From: Kuschelorhynchus macadamiae
Taxonomy: Eukaryota > Arthropoda > Insecta > Coleoptera > Curculionidae
Assembly: GCA_030620095.1 (NCBI GenBank)
Contig: JAUTXW010001344.1
Span: 1 to 64,000 of the forward strand
Length of the DNA stretch: 64,000 nt
Reading direction: 5' to 3'
In this document: positions 26,360 to 38,376 of the stretch, piece by piece
Numbering within the stretch: the first letter of the stretch is position 1
Layout of the letters: the number at the start of each line of letters is the position of its first letter
Notes under the pieces: model-generated
The model's input: only the letters and a program-made list of their open reading frames with translations
Databases searched by the model: none
What the model was told of the DNA's origin: nothing
Position numbers and translations under genes: made by a program

Positions 26360-28020
26360 ACAGGGTGTTTCGTTTTGACGTGACACATGTCAACTTTCTT
26401 AATTTAAATGGGACATCCTATATATTATTACATATTTCGATTCTACTGTTAATTTGCGAAAGTTTTTATAATAACATCTATATTTGAATGAATTCTTTAT
26501 CGTTTTTGAGTAAATTGAGTTTTTAGAATTTTTTTTTAAAAAAAAAAGATTTTTACCTATAAAACTTTAATGGAACTGACCAATATCCTAAACATACATT
26601 ATTAAGGGTTCAATCTAACGAGTTTCCATGCTGGTCTTACCAATTACATATACAGGGTGTTAAAAATGGAGAACAAAAGAAACAGAACTTTAAATGTAAA
26701 AAATCTCCTGTTTTTCAAATAGAACACCCTGTATATTTTTGATTCAGCGTTCAATTACCTATCATTACTCGTATATATGTCCTATACCTAAAATGAACAG
26801 TTTCGATTTTATTAGCCGTTTTCTGCTTTATCCCGGAATTTTGCCAGTAAATGAGATCAGAAACTAAAAAAATCAAGATATGTCAAATGTCAAATTTTTG
26901 CTGCGAAATTTGTTAAAAAATGGCTTTATAAAGTTTAGATGAACGTTTGAAATTATACAACAATCATAAAAAATAATAAAAGTCCAGGGTTGGCCCTTAG
27001 AGAATATTCGAGGGAATATCCTAATAATCGAGTTCCCTCCAGGACTATATTTTTTCGAATTGTGCGTGATTTGGAAAATGGTGTCCTTAAAAACTCTAAG
27101 AAAAATCGTCCCAATTTTGTCCTCACTGAGGAAAAACAACTGGAGACTTTACTTTATTTCGAGAAAGATGATGAAAGGTCCCAAAGAGATGCTGACAGAG
27201 ACATTGCAGGTGTCAGTAGAGGAAGTATTCAAAAAACACTGCAGGTGAATGGTTATCATCCTTATAAATTTCTTCCAACTCAATTATTATCACAATTAGA
27301 CTTTAATGAAAGATTGACTTTTTGTTGTGATATTATGGACCGGCAGTTCGAAAATGTATTTTTTTCGAAAGTACTTTGGACTGATGAGGCCTCATTTAAT
27401 ACGGCAGGTATTTTTAATCGGAAAAACACTGATTACTGGTGGTCTCAAACTAATAAACATCTAACAAAAGCAATTAAAAAACAAGGCCTTCAAACCGTAA
27501 ATGTGTGGTGCGGAATTATTTGCGACCGTATTATCGGACCAATATTTTTTGACAGGTCGTTAAATGGCGAAAGATACTTGGAGCTGCTTAGAAATGAAAT
27601 CATGGCCCTTATCAACGACTTGCCAGCAAATATTCGAGAAAATATCATTTTTCAGCAGGTTAGGGCCCCTTACCACACGGTTGCGCCGGTAGTAAATTTC
27701 CTTAATCAACATTTTCCATTGTGGATAGGAAGACATGGTTTAATATCCTGGCCACCACGAAGCCCTGATTTAAGCCCTTTAGACTTCTTTTTGTGGGGTG
27801 CACTAAAAAATAAAAGTTTATAAAAATAGATCCAATAATAGAAATGAGTCAAAAATAAAAATCAGGGAAGAGATCAATAATTTTAATGCATCTAATTCGG
27901 TAAGGAACGCTATTCGAAAAATGGAGGCTATTTACACTTCATGTATCGCAATGGATGGTGGCCATATTGAAATTTACATTTTATCTATCCCCACGCGTCC
28001 TAATATAATATTTTTGCCGT
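26360..28020 (+). mobile_element. Mariner-type element with modular left arm, right arm not found
   Basis: The left arm has ACAGGGTGTTTCG at 26,361, GGGACATCCTATA at about 26,410, TACAGGGTGTTAAAAATGG at about 26,652 and AGAACACCCTGTATA at about 26,724. These are alternating orientations of one terminal motif. A transposase follows from 26,920 to about 27,990. No inverted copy of the arm is visible after 28,000, so the right end is lost or beyond recognition. Confidence 0.7.
26920..27990 (+). pseudogene. Mariner/Tc1-superfamily transposase, second catalytic Asp lost
   Basis: A likely start at 26,920 (MAL) is followed by frame breaks, then a 277-residue open frame from 26,990. Features in order: HTH remnant (REYSREYPNNRVPSR); TDEASFNTAG with the first Asp at about 27,380; VNVWCGIICDRIIGPIFF; then QQVRAPYHTVAP, where the family has QQDGAPPH, so the second Asp is Val; then WPPRSPDLSPLDFFLWG with the third Asp. 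Spacing from the Val to that Asp is 40 residues, close to the DD41D arrangement of its relatives at 47-50 kb. A frameshift near 27,815 separates the C-terminal tail. Catalytically dead. Confidence 0.85.
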
Positions 28021-28189
28021 AAATTTAAGAAATATATTTCAATATAACCTAACCATAAACTTTCATAAAAAATTAGACCTAGTTCTTTTTAATTTTTAAC
28101 TAACAACCATAAACTAAAACTTAAATAACTAACTTAATATTTAGTTATGGAACCATTATGTTCGATCACGTTGTGCAATATTTGAGGCA

Positions 28190-28336
28190 TGCTTAAAACC
28201 AAGTCTGTTGTATATTATCTTGATTACGAGGCCGAAATCCTTGTTGAAATACAAAGTTGTCACCAAAGAGGGGCCTCACAGAAGGTAACATAATGTTTTC
28301 TAGTATATTGCAGTAAACATCTGCATTAATAAATAT
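28190..28336 (-). pseudogene. Tc1-like transposase relic, C-terminal part
   Basis: Minus-strand reading gives ADVYCNILENIMLPSVRPLF and then FVFQQ..RPRNQDNIQQTWF, the second catalytic region of a Tc1-type transposase. It continues the relic at 30,058-30,530, and the non-LTR element between them lies at the break. Confidence 0.7.
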
Positions 28337-30057
28337 TTTTTTGCATCCGATAATAAGTCAAAAGCGGCATGGACACTTATAAATAGTAGTACAAATAATA
28401 ATAAAAACTCTAAAGTTACGATTTCTAGTATAAAAAATGAACAAGATTATATTGGACAATAAAAATAAAATTGTAAATTGCCTTAATCAATACTTTGTAA
28501 ATCTTCCTAGGTCACTTTCTGTTACTTTATTAAATCCTAGTGATGTTCCACAAAATAGATTACTTCCAAACACAATGTTACTGCAGCCTGTTAATCAATA
28601 CGAAATCATGACAAAAATTAAGAAACTAAAAAATACTACCTCTGTTGGGACAGATAACATACCATCAGCTGTTTTCAAAAAAGTTGCTAATACTCTACTA
28701 CTTCCACTGTCATATTTAATTAACTGGTCGCTTATGGACGGCATTTTTCCAAACATTTTGAAAACAGCTAAGGTAGTACCTCTTTTTAAAAAGGGGGATG
28801 CACTTGACCTTAAAAACTATAGGCCAATAGCCATCTTACCTGTACTTAGTAAACTATTAGAACGTATTGTTTATGACCAAATAATGACATTTCTCGGGCG
28901 ATTTAACATTCTTAAAGACTGTCAACATGCATTTTTTGGTGGCCGATCTACACATTCCGCGATTTCTGAACTTTTAAACAACGTGTACGAAAACTTAAAT
29001 AATAAAAAGAAATGTATTGGCCTCTTTATGGACCTCAGTAAGGCATTTGACCTGGTTGACCATGGTCTTCTCTTGAAAAAACTTTTTGAGTGTGGTTTGA
29101 GGGGTAGGATTCATGAGTGGTTGCAGTCATGTCTGAATGGTCGACATCAAGTTGTTGAAATTGATAAAACCAAATCTTCTGAATTAGATATTGCTTGTGG
29201 GGTATCTCAAGGATCTGTCCTAGGTCCCCTTTTATTTTTAATATTTATTAATGATATTCCAAATATCTGTAGCAACAAGAATCTTACTCTCTTTGCTGAT
29301 GGCAGCAGTTAGTTATGGCCAGTAATACTTTGCAGGAAGCTATCCGGAAAACTCAAGAAATGCTTCATATATTTTATGAATGCAAACAAATTGTATTTAA
29401 ATGTGGATAAAACCAAGTTTTTGTTCACATCGAACATGTTGATCGCGTTCTCAATAAAACAGATTTTCATATCTAATAAAAATTAAAATATGGTCTAATT
29501 TTTTAAGGTAATTCATCCCAATTAATTCGAGCATTCAAAATTCAAAAACGAGTGATTCGGACAATGTCTGGAGTGTGTAGTTTGGCCACATGTAGACCAC
29601 TATTTAGGCGATACAGGGTACTAACGCCACCCTCGTTGTACATTTATGAGGTGCTTCTATAAATTTTTTCAGAACACTTACTTTCATAATTATGAAACAC
29701 GTGGCCATTTGGATCTTGTGTATCCTATTCACTCTCTTAGTGTAGCCGAAAATAATATCTACTATACTGGAGCCAAAATATACAATAAATTACCAGATAA
29801 AATGTGTGCTTAACGAAAATGTGTTTAAAAGATCTGTCAAAGAATATCTAATATCTCAATGTTTTTATAGTGTTCATGAATATTTAGAATCTTAGGCATG
29901 TATGTTGCACTTTGTATCTTTTAATAATTCTTCTATGTACTCTTTGTCAATGTATATAATTTATATCTAATTTAAAAATTTTCTATCCCATTGCTTAGAA
30001 GCAGTGGAACCATATGTGACTTGATCCATACTTGTATTTTATACTGTCCAAGGATTC
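28337..30057 (+). mobile_element. 5'-truncated CR1/Jockey-type non-LTR retrotransposon inside the Tc1 relic
   Basis: The insertion is flanked by an exact 9-bp direct repeat, AATAAATAT, at 28,328-28,336 and 30,058-30,066. The two flanks together resume a Tc1-like transposase. The element begins within the region before the RT, carries RT palm and thumb and a C-terminal domain, then a 3' UTR ending near 30,057 without a long poly(A). The exact duplication and readable target show target-primed insertion after the Tc1 copy was in place. Confidence 0.85.
28437..29870 (+). pseudogene. Non-LTR reverse transcriptase, active-site mutant
   Basis: A 291-residue open frame from 28,437 contains AKVVPLFKKGDALDLKNYRP, MDLSKAFDLVDH (first catalytic Asp), GVSQGSVLGPLLFLIFIND and then LFADGSS. 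The family motif is FADD, so the second Asp of the pair is Gly here and polymerase activity should be lost. A stop follows at 29,310. The thumb (NVDKTKFLFTSN at about 29,405) and C-terminal region (ATCRPLFRRYRVLTPPSLY at about 29,590) continue in broken frames. Upstream residues KAAWTLINSS at about 28,373 show that the original ORF extended further 5'. Confidence 0.88.
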
Positions 30058-30530
30058 AATAAATATGTTTATGTTTATTAGGCCTTTCTTCAACTACTGC
30101 ACACACTCCCGGACACCTGATACTTATCCAACCCCAAACATTTAAAGAAAAACGTCCACTCTGGTTTATTTTCCGTCTATATTTCTCATTATACCACATC
30201 CCAACGCGAGGTGTTGCATTATGATACGATTGAAAAGGTTTCTCCTCAGAAAATACTACATTCTCCAAGAGATTATCTGTATTTTCATATTCCCTTGTAA
30301 ATTCCAACCTCCTTTACTTATTACATTCTGTAAGGAATATTTTATTGGAAGCAGCACGATTCCTTAGGTTAACTTGGAGTAATAGTTCAAGAGAATAAAA
30401 TGGGTAATTTTTGTCCCAGTTACTTTTGGTGACGATGATACATTTTCTGCACAAAATTGTTTCAAGTACACATTCATACGTAATTCGTGCACTAATTTTT
30501 TTAGAGTGCGACTTCAAAATTGAGGAGGTT
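30058..30530 (-). pseudogene. Tc1-like transposase relic, N-terminal and central part
   Basis: The minus strand reads RAASNKIFLTECNK, then LEFTREYENTDNLLENVVFS, then EEKPFQSYHNATPRVGMWYN and GRFSLNVWGWISIRCPG. This is the linker and first catalytic region of a Tc1-type transposase. Relatives have SDEKTF, so the first catalytic Asp appears as Glu. The gene is broken at 30,058 by the non-LTR insertion and resumes at 28,336. Confidence 0.78.
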
Positions 30531-30839
30531 CTAAATTATGTGAACAATACAGAGTTATGTGTAATTATTATCTAGATTGTTATGTTCCAATGAATCCGAT
30601 ATAATAGAAATTGAGTCGATAACGGGAACACTTGTATATAGCGATTATACATTAAAATTGACCAAAATAATTTTGAAAATCCAACTAGAAGTTTTTCACG
30701 AAATGTGCAGAGTTTTTTATAAATGAGTCTGCCTGCATTAACGATCAGTCGAAGTGGTACATTTTTCTTGTGTATCTTGGAAAGACAGTAGAACCTGGGG
30801 ATCTTGGAGCTGCTTGGCTTATCTTACGTCTACTTAAAT
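30531..30839. other. Unassigned spacer
   Basis: No recognisable gene or repeat. Confidence 0.5.
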
Positions 30840-31590
30840 CATTTTTCAAGGAAGTTTTTATGAACATACTTCAGGGGCAGCTATGGGATCTCCTCTATGA
30901 TCTGGTTACCAAAACCTAAATACTGGTTCAGGTATGTAGATGATACTTTTGTTGTTTGGAAAACAAAATCTCCTCACATTTCTGGTTCACCTTAATGAAC
31001 AACATTGCAGTCTAATGGACCGATTCCCTTTCTAGATATATTTGCTCAAAGGAAGGAAAATGGTACATTAGGACATTCTGCGTATAGAAAATCGACGTAT
31101 ACAAATAAACAGATACTTAAATGCAAATTCCCATCTCCATTCAGCAAAAAAGAAATCAGTTATCAACCCATTAGTATTTAGAGCCATTTCGATGTCTGAT
31201 TAAGATTCTGTGACATCGCAAAACTGAACAAAGCTCTGAGAGGAAATGGCTATCGCACTGAAGATGTTACGCGTTCAGTTAAAAGATATAGTAATTCAAC
31301 TCCGCGAAAGGAGCATGCTAAAGGGCCACCGTAATATCCACTAGACTTAACGAATATAAACGAGATATTTAAAAGCACCAAATTGTGCAATCTGGTGTAG
31401 CTTAACACCAGCATACCCCTGGCCATATTATAAATGTAAAAGAACCAAGGTTCTAGCGTCGGTTCTAGGATTTTGTAAATGAAATATTAGATGTTCTATT
31501 GAAGTTTTAAAACATTCAAAAAACTTCAATAGATATACGGGTTACGGTCCACATCGCACCTGGTTGGTTGACACTGTATAATATCAAGAA
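30840..31590 (+). pseudogene. Penelope-like element relic (RT to GIY-YIG)
   Basis: Reading across frames gives GAAMGSPL, KPKYWFRYVDDTFVVWKTKS (YVDD catalytic box at about 30,935), FPFLDIFAQRKENGTLGHS and YRKSTYTNKQ, then GNGYRTEDV and a C-terminal GPHRTW segment at about 31,545. That is the order of a Penelope-type RT, linker and endonuclease. Many frameshifts and stops are present. It looks closer to the fragment at 62,390 than to the two larger Penelope-like elements. Confidence 0.75.
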
Positions 31591-32495
31591 CTATGATTTC
31601 TTAATTGACCAAAGCCATGAAAGCTTCCTCTAGTGTATTTAAATATAAATGTATTAAATCCGGAATATCTATAATCCAACACAAAGAGACACATTTGGTG
31701 AATATATTCTATACAAAGTGTTCAGCTGAAAGAATGAGAAATTGTTATTTGTGACTTTATGACCACTCCTGAATAATGAATAAAAATGTGAAAAAAAATA
31801 TTCGACCGTTTCCGAACATATCAACAACCCTGCACATCTTTGACTCATATTTGGCGTATCATTTATTCTAGACTTTTTTTAACAAAATTGTTAATTCGCA
31901 AAAAAGAACTTAATGTATTTTTCAGTTAAAAATAACAGATGACGACTTCCTTTTCTAACACATTTCTACAATCGAGGTTGAACCTTGTTCATATCATTAT
32001 TCGACAATTCTTGAAGAATTGCTTTAATTTCATTTTTTATGTTATCCTTCAGTCTTTTTCCGCTGCCGATATTCAGCCATTTCTATTCCTTCATACTAGC
32101 TGATATGTGATCAAACCTGCCGGAGACCAAAAACAAACCGGCAGTTTTGAACTTTTGTTTACGGTGTCTATTTTTTGTGTCCATAAATGAACCATAAACA
32201 CTAGCGTGACCCTGAGCTTTCTAAACAACTTAGAGTCCAGGTGCAGCTCTAAATACTTTGCTAAATCCTTTACTGGAGAGCAGAATTTTTTCCCTTAAAA
32301 TATGTAATAGAACATTTATTAACGTTTAAAAATAAATTATGTCATGCAGAAATGTTAGCAATCGCGTTTAAATCCTGTTTTAAGTACTTTATATTCGGCT
32401 ATGTGACGCTCATAATGCGGAAAACTGAATATAACCTTGGTCGTCTGCAAATATTTGGTAAGAGCAATAATTAATGCATAATTAAGTGAACTCAA
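31591..32495. other. Unassigned spacer
   Basis: No supported gene. Minus-strand reading at about 32,080-32,280 gives short coding-like stretches that I cannot assign. Confidence 0.4.
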
Positions 32496-33330
32496 CTAAA
32501 TAATGAATGCAATTCCAGATATTATAGGGCGTACTTCTGAGGCTTCGCCATCAAGTACCATGAACTGCCTACGCCCGGTCAAGTATGAGAATAGCAACCG
32601 AATGGTCTCTGCAGAAAAGCCAAAGTACCGAAGCTTAGAACAAAGAGGTCTGTGATTTATGGTGTCAAAGGCCTTTGAGTAGACCAGTAAAACCAAATCT
32701 CATCAAAATCATCGCCGATAGAATCCACAACTTTGGATAAGATCGCAGGGGTGCTAAAACCCGTTTTGAAACCGGACTAATTCTGTGGTATGATTTTCCA
32801 TTTTTAGGCAAAAGTCATCATTTGATCTCTAACAATCCTTTCCAGAATTTTAGAAAGGACTGGGATAAGGCTAATCAGCAAAGAACAGACAGGAAGTAGG
32901 TTGCACCATGGAGGTTTTCAAGTATGCAGGAAAGTTTTATTTCTTTTCCAGGCAGACGTTGATCATACTTGTAATAAGTAGATCAAGATAGGTATACAGT
33001 ATTTTAGCATATTTAAAGATATGCCATCCGAGCCTGCAGCATTCGATTCAATACTATTAATGACATTGTTCACCTCCCCAACAGTTGTCATTTTTAAATC
33101 AAAAATATCGTTCTGCAGTGGCACACGATCATCAACAGAAACGGATGCAAAATATGCATTTATTTCATCGATATTCCTGAGACGTTCCAGAATGCTTCGT
33201 TTTTTGGTGTGCCTGATGTTTAGATCGCTTAAAGTTTTCCACATTTTTCGGCAATCGTTCGCGGACACTACTTGGTCAACGTGCATAGATGTTAAACAAA
33301 TCTCATATATGGCTTGTACATAGTTTAATT
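32496..33330 (-). pseudogene. Non-LTR reverse transcriptase relic
   Basis: Two minus-strand segments belong together. At 33,286-32,963 is a pre-RT region with LSDLNIRHTKKR and NNVINSIESNAAGSDGISL. At 32,696-32,496 is the palm with YSKAFDTINHRPLCSKLRYF and a GYF..YLTGRRQ segment. Between them the YRPIS and SGF blocks are hardly recognisable. The element lacks the YADD box, and both ends are lost. A Jockey/CR1-superfamily source is likely. Confidence 0.75.
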
Positions 33331-33499
33331 TTGCTTTCTAAGTTACTCCCAGAGATCACATTATTCCGTGGGATACTAACTAATTTGTTAATTAAATGTT
33401 AAAATGTTTAAAATCACGATAGGTTATTAATTTGGGCTTAAATTTATTAACTTTTATACACAAGTCACCATAAGTGATCAGACATATGTCCCGCATCAA

Positions 33500-34260
33500 C
33501 AGTCCCAATCCCAGCACCAAATCCACATCCCATATAAATATGGAATCTATCAGGAACCCAGAGCATCTGGACGCCACTTCAATTATGTGGGAATTATTTT
33601 GATAGACTTTCGATTTCAACTATGCCCACAACCAAAAATCGGAAACTGTTAAATCACATGACCTTCGAGAAGTTGCGTCATCCTGTTGGAACCATATTGC
33701 GTTTTGTGAGAAATTGTTCAGTTACGGTCCAAGAAATATTTGCAACATATCTTTTTGCATTAACAGTAACTTTGATCCAATTTTCATCCTCAAAAAAGTA
33801 AGGTCCTGTAATTCTCTTCATTGATAGTGTACACCACAGTACTGTTTTGGATTTTCAGAGGATCAATAATGGTAGTTCAATTTGTTTACATAACCGGAGA
33901 AAAACAGCTTCATCCGACATAAACATCCCAATTACATTGAGGGTAATTCTTAAAAATTACAAAAAAAAATGAGAATAATTAATCCTAGATGCAAAATCTG
34001 CTTCGTTTAATTGTTGAACTATTTGAATTTTACATGGATGAAACTGCAAATCTTTATGCTATATTCGCTTTGAGCTTGAGGGAGTAATTTCCAATTGTTG
34101 TAAATATCTCCTCGCTGATCGTGGGGCTTCTTAAAATAACGTTCGAACACGTTTTTTCTGCGGTTATAACAGAAACGGGTCTAACTTGAGGTTTTCACTT
34201 TAAAGCTATCAACGTCTTTTTAAAATCGTGCACCCACCTTAAAATTGTATACTTAAAACG
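33500..34260 (-). pseudogene. Mariner-like transposase relic of the SCDLTPLDYFLWG type
   Basis: On the minus strand I read KIQIVQQLNEADFASRINYS, MSDEAVF, then KRITGPYFFEDEN, then WFQQDDATS, and SCDLTVSDFWLWA joined directly to LKSKVYQNN. The second and third catalytic regions are brought together by a deletion of roughly 30 codons. This family has QQDGATAHT and PPRSCDLTPLDYFLWG, so it is a different mariner lineage from those at 47-50 kb. Confidence 0.72.
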
Positions 34261-34539
34261 AAAAATTTAGCAGCGCAAGAGAAATAAATCGAAATAGGTT
34301 AAAAATAAAACTTAACCAAAACAAACCTTACCAAATTTAATTTAATGAGTGAGTAATAAAATAAACTTAAAACTTTACACTTTTAATTTACATAATAACA
34401 ATATTTTGGTCCAAAAACAAATTACACAAAAAATTTAAAAAAAATTCTAAATATTTTAACAAATTTATCAAAAAAACAAATATTTTTCGGTAATTTGTAG
34501 GGTAAAATTGCTGTATTGCCGGAAAAGCCGTTCACCAAA

Positions 34540-35190
34540 ACTGATCTACATCTTTAGGCAAACATATTGAACCTATCACACCCAGACTCCTAAGATACTG
34601 TTTAAGGCTGGACCAATACCCTTCAATTTGGTGTGGTTCACTGTTTGATGTCTGTTGCCCAAATTTGAAACCCTCTCCATTCGTCGGTCCATATTTCAGA
34701 TCCTGGTCTTACAATATCCTGAATAACAATAATCACTGTACTAACGGACCTATCTGGAATATATTTCACATAACCACGTTTTAAAGCGCAGGCATAAATC
34801 CCTAGAACCCATTTTCACGGACGATGGTATTTTTTTTTGGTTACAACTGACTCATGTGTTTGCATCAAATCCTAAAATAAAAAATAACGTTTTTGGATAT
34901 CCTCACTTCATCATTAAACGTAAATATTACGACTTACCAAGTAAAAACCTCTCCTCATTTTGCAGTAATTGTCAATTTAGAAATCCCCATTATGGCCTTA
35001 TCATTTGTAAAATTTGTTTTAATGAGAAAGACATTCTTGAAAAAAGCATCTTGAAAAAAAAGGGGAAAACCCTTTTTAAAATTCTTGCAATACAAACAGG
35101 AATTTACGGAATTTGTAAGATTTCTCTGTCTTACAACACAAATCCGACGGCAAGATGTTGCACTAATTCGGCATCTGATTTATTGATAAT
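34540..35190 (-). pseudogene. Merlin/IS1595-like DDE transposase relic
   Basis: The minus strand reads ESVVTKKKYHR, then GIYACALKRGYVKYIPDRSV, then IVRPGSEIWTDEWRGF, the pattern of the ISXO2-like DDE domain of Merlin elements. Downstream, a frame with FSLKQILQMIRP resembles the segment that precedes it in the family. Frame breaks and stops are frequent. The plus strand of the same stretch also shows an open frame with CxxC pairs, but the minus reading fits a known family better. Confidence 0.5.
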
Positions 35191-35469
35191 TTCCTAAATA
35201 TTATTTATGCTGTAGATTTCCATTTTAAGTCTAATAGTTTTAAATATCCTTAAAAAAATTCAAACTACAAAACCGAATCTAAATCTAACAACATCGCAGT
35301 AGGTTTAATTTTTGACATGTTATGTCTATCATACAGCGTTGCAACATGTTCTTCATCATTTTGAGAAAGAGATAGCTGCTGGTTGAAGATCCACGTTTCT
35401 TCTCTTTTTTGATATAGTGGGTGTGAGATAAAATAAATGCTTTTCAATAATTTGATATCTTTTAATATA

Positions 35470-37240
35470 TTAATTTTTATATAGTGATAGGTCTATCAGA
35501 CGGATTTACTGCATGGGAGTCAGTCTGCTGTAATTCTGAAGCTAGAATATTACACCAGTCACTATTATTAGCATCAAAGCTTTTCTCTTGCAATCTGAGT
35601 TTTTTATCATCTGTGGTAATTAGAGGCTCTTGTATATTCACCTCATGCATAGCTTCCTCTGTCATTTGCTCCAGTTTCCTCAAATGTATGATATTTAAAT
35701 CAGTTTCACTAATTTTAGAACTGTTTTCGGGTTTTCCTACTTCAGTTGTTAAATTTTCCAAATTGGTTTTTGAGTCAACCAGAGTTTCTATTTGATTGGT
35801 AATTAAAACTGCGTTAGCTTCAGACTTTTTCTGAACATATATTGATTATCTTATCTTTGGTTTGCTTAGAGGCAGTTGATCTATTATTTGATATGCTTAA
35901 TGAATTTATTTCGATAGTTTCATCTGCATTTACATGGACTCCATCACTCGTAAGTTCAGAGATACTATCAATATCCTTGTCATTAACAAACATGATTGGC
36001 ATATCTTCAATAAGTAACTATTCATTAGGGTTTTCTGGTCTTCAAGAGTGGTAAACAAGCTCCTCATTATTTGTCTCAAGCTCGGTCTCAGGTAGTTTAT
36101 AATTTGTTATATTTTCCTCTACTTCTTCTCGAAAATCTGAAAAAAAAATTGTAAAATGTTTCTCCAGTCTATCTTCAAACTTAGTTAGCAATACTTTTTT
36201 GGCAATATTAATTTCTTCGTCTGTAATTGGAGTTTCCCTCAACTCATTAACCACCACTGATTCCAGTTAATTTTAAACACATTCCGTTTAGTCCATTGCA
36301 TCAGGGTTAAATGGGAAAGGTCCGCATTCCTTGAAGCCCTTTGTGATATATTCAGGTAAAGAAAGCGTTTCTAGAACAGTTTTCAGCAGTGTTTTGGTAA
36401 CCCCCGAGGTTTACTTAGCCATTCATGGTTACTGTCTTCCATTCACTGTTTAAAGGTTTAAAAACAACCACATCTGCTGGCTGCATCATAGTGGGAGTCA
36501 ATAAAAAAAATATTGAAAACTTGATATTTTGCAACTGTAACCGAGGAAGCAACTAAGTGGATACATATTCAAAGAAAACATGACTTTTCATCCATCCAGA
36601 ATCTCATTTTGTAATATGCCATAATATATCACTGCTCTCTATATTTGCTTAGGAATTCGAACATACACATGGTACTGCGGTTTTGCCACTGGCAGTAAAG
36701 ACAAAAAGTGTGGTAATATTTTCTTTATCATTTCTCATTTTAATCTCCAAAATATTTGTGGCACCTCTGGGACCTAGAACTTTTATTCCAGTTTTAGGAC
36801 ATACATTGAAGCCATCATTCATCACCATTAAGTATTCTCTGTGGATCAGACGTAATATCTAAGTTATTTATTTCTTCGAAATACGCTTTTAAATCAGCTC
36901 TCCCTTTAATCAATTCTTCAGGTTCTTGAAGTGATAATTCTGGATGTCGTTTTAAAAAACACTTATACCACTTCCCCTGGACGATTGTTTGTGAAGGGAT
37001 ATCGGCAACGATATTTTCTAAAGTGTATGTAAAGATACGACTTCTTCTGAGGAAAGCCACATCTACACAAATCTACCAACCATTGTACTATTTTTGATTG
37101 TTTATCTTTTGTAAGTACTGTATCTCTATCTTTGTCTAGGACATTCTCGTATCCTTCCTTTTATCCTGTCTTGTAAGGTTGCTCTTGGTACCCCAAAAGC
37201 CTTACTTGCTGCCCCTCTGGTTATATTTTGCTATTTATAT
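35470..37240 (-). pseudogene. Pogo/CENP-B-like (jerky-type) transposase relic
   Basis: From right to left on the minus strand: a psq-type HTH (GAASKAFGVPRATLQDRIKG at about 37,220); a CENP-B HTH (RIFTYTLENIVADIP at about 37,040, then KWYKCFLKRHPELS); then RILNGDE, which approximates the family's NADETGF. VCPKTG, GPRGATNILEIKMRNDKENI and FTASGKTAVPC follow at about 36,790-36,680. DVVVFKPLN marks the end of the DDE domain. Segments at 36,257-36,042, 36,002-35,820 and 35,761-35,477 form an acidic C-terminal tail. Stops and frameshifts separate these parts. It is a different lineage from the Tigger at 22 kb. Confidence 0.75.
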
Positions 37241-38050
37241 TAAAGCCAGAGTCAGAGACTCCTCAGAATATTTAAAAAAAAATTCGCTTTTCTTGAGCCG
37301 TTCCAAAGATCGGCCGCTTCTGTTCGAGGGGAGCCGACAAATGGAAAGTTGATTGTATTTACCCTGTATCAGCTCTGACAGAAAATATAATTCATTTAAC
37401 TTAAGAGGGAATAAATAAAATATAGTTTTACAGAACCTCAGTTTTCCTGATATCGGCCACGACAGGCCGACTTTAGGATCTCCAATGTTCGGCCTGGGCG
37501 AAAGTGAAATTTTGTATGAATTTGAGGTATTAATTTGCGAAATAAAGTCCATTGGAATAAATAATAATTACTTAAAAGTAATTAGACGATTCAAAGGTAT
37601 TCTCTAGCTAATTTCTTCACCCTTCTTTCTTAACAACCAATGCAAAACAATATCAATATTCACTGTACAATTGCTATGAACAAACTAGCACTTAATTTAT
37701 AATTTGTAGGTTATGTTAATCAAGATAACCTGGGAATTCGCGGGAAAGACGGTCGACTATAGGGAGCTTATTTTAAATTTAATATAGCGGATTTTCTTAA
37801 GTTTTAATGATTAATGTATTGATGGCCGACTTTTGGGATGTGACCGGAGGCATATTTACCCTATATAAATTAAAAAAAAAAAGTTCAAAACAAAACTATT
37901 CTAATTTTTCTTTAAAATACCTAAAAATAGCGTCTATCATATTATACTCCAAAGATGTGTCCCACAAATGTGAGCGGTTATTCTGACGCATATTGTAAAA
38001 ATATTACATCATAGCATAATTTCTGTTTTTCGATATTTAATTGATTTGTC
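37241..38050. other. Upstream flank of the pogo relic with short repeats
   Basis: A 106-codon minus frame at 37,552-37,235 resembles nothing I know. The word GGCCGACTTTNGGATNT occurs at about 37,467 and 37,824, and TATTTACCCTNTAT at about 37,354 and 37,853. These could be subterminal transposon repeats. No complete TIR pair was found. Confidence 0.35.
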
Positions 38051-38376
38051 AAATATAATAATAATAATAGTAATAATAGATGTTTATTTGCCAAATTAAT
38101 ACATTGTCACATTATTAACTTAAAATTATGTAAGACATTTTGACAAAAAGGAGACTGAAAACAATTATAAAAAGATACAAGTTCAGCCTCCTAACACTTC
38201 TTAATAATAAATTTAATGTAAAACAGTTCATTCTAAATTAAAAAGAAAATGAAATAAAGTAAAACATAAAAATAGTAGTCCGTATAAAGTTTATCGTAAC
38301 CATATACTCAAATCAATTACAGTAAATAAAAAATATTAAGAAAGACATTAAGACATTAAGGTGCTTAACCGAATCA

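Noticed and set aside
34856..35197. Plus-strand ORF with CSNCQFRNPHYGLIICKIC as a zinc-ribbon gene
   Set aside because: The minus strand of the same region fits a decayed Merlin-like transposase, and the plus frame has no start context or neighbours.
35484..36054. Plus-strand ORFs with hydrophobic peptides
   Set aside because: They are antisense shadows of the acidic C-terminal tail of the minus-strand pogo relic.
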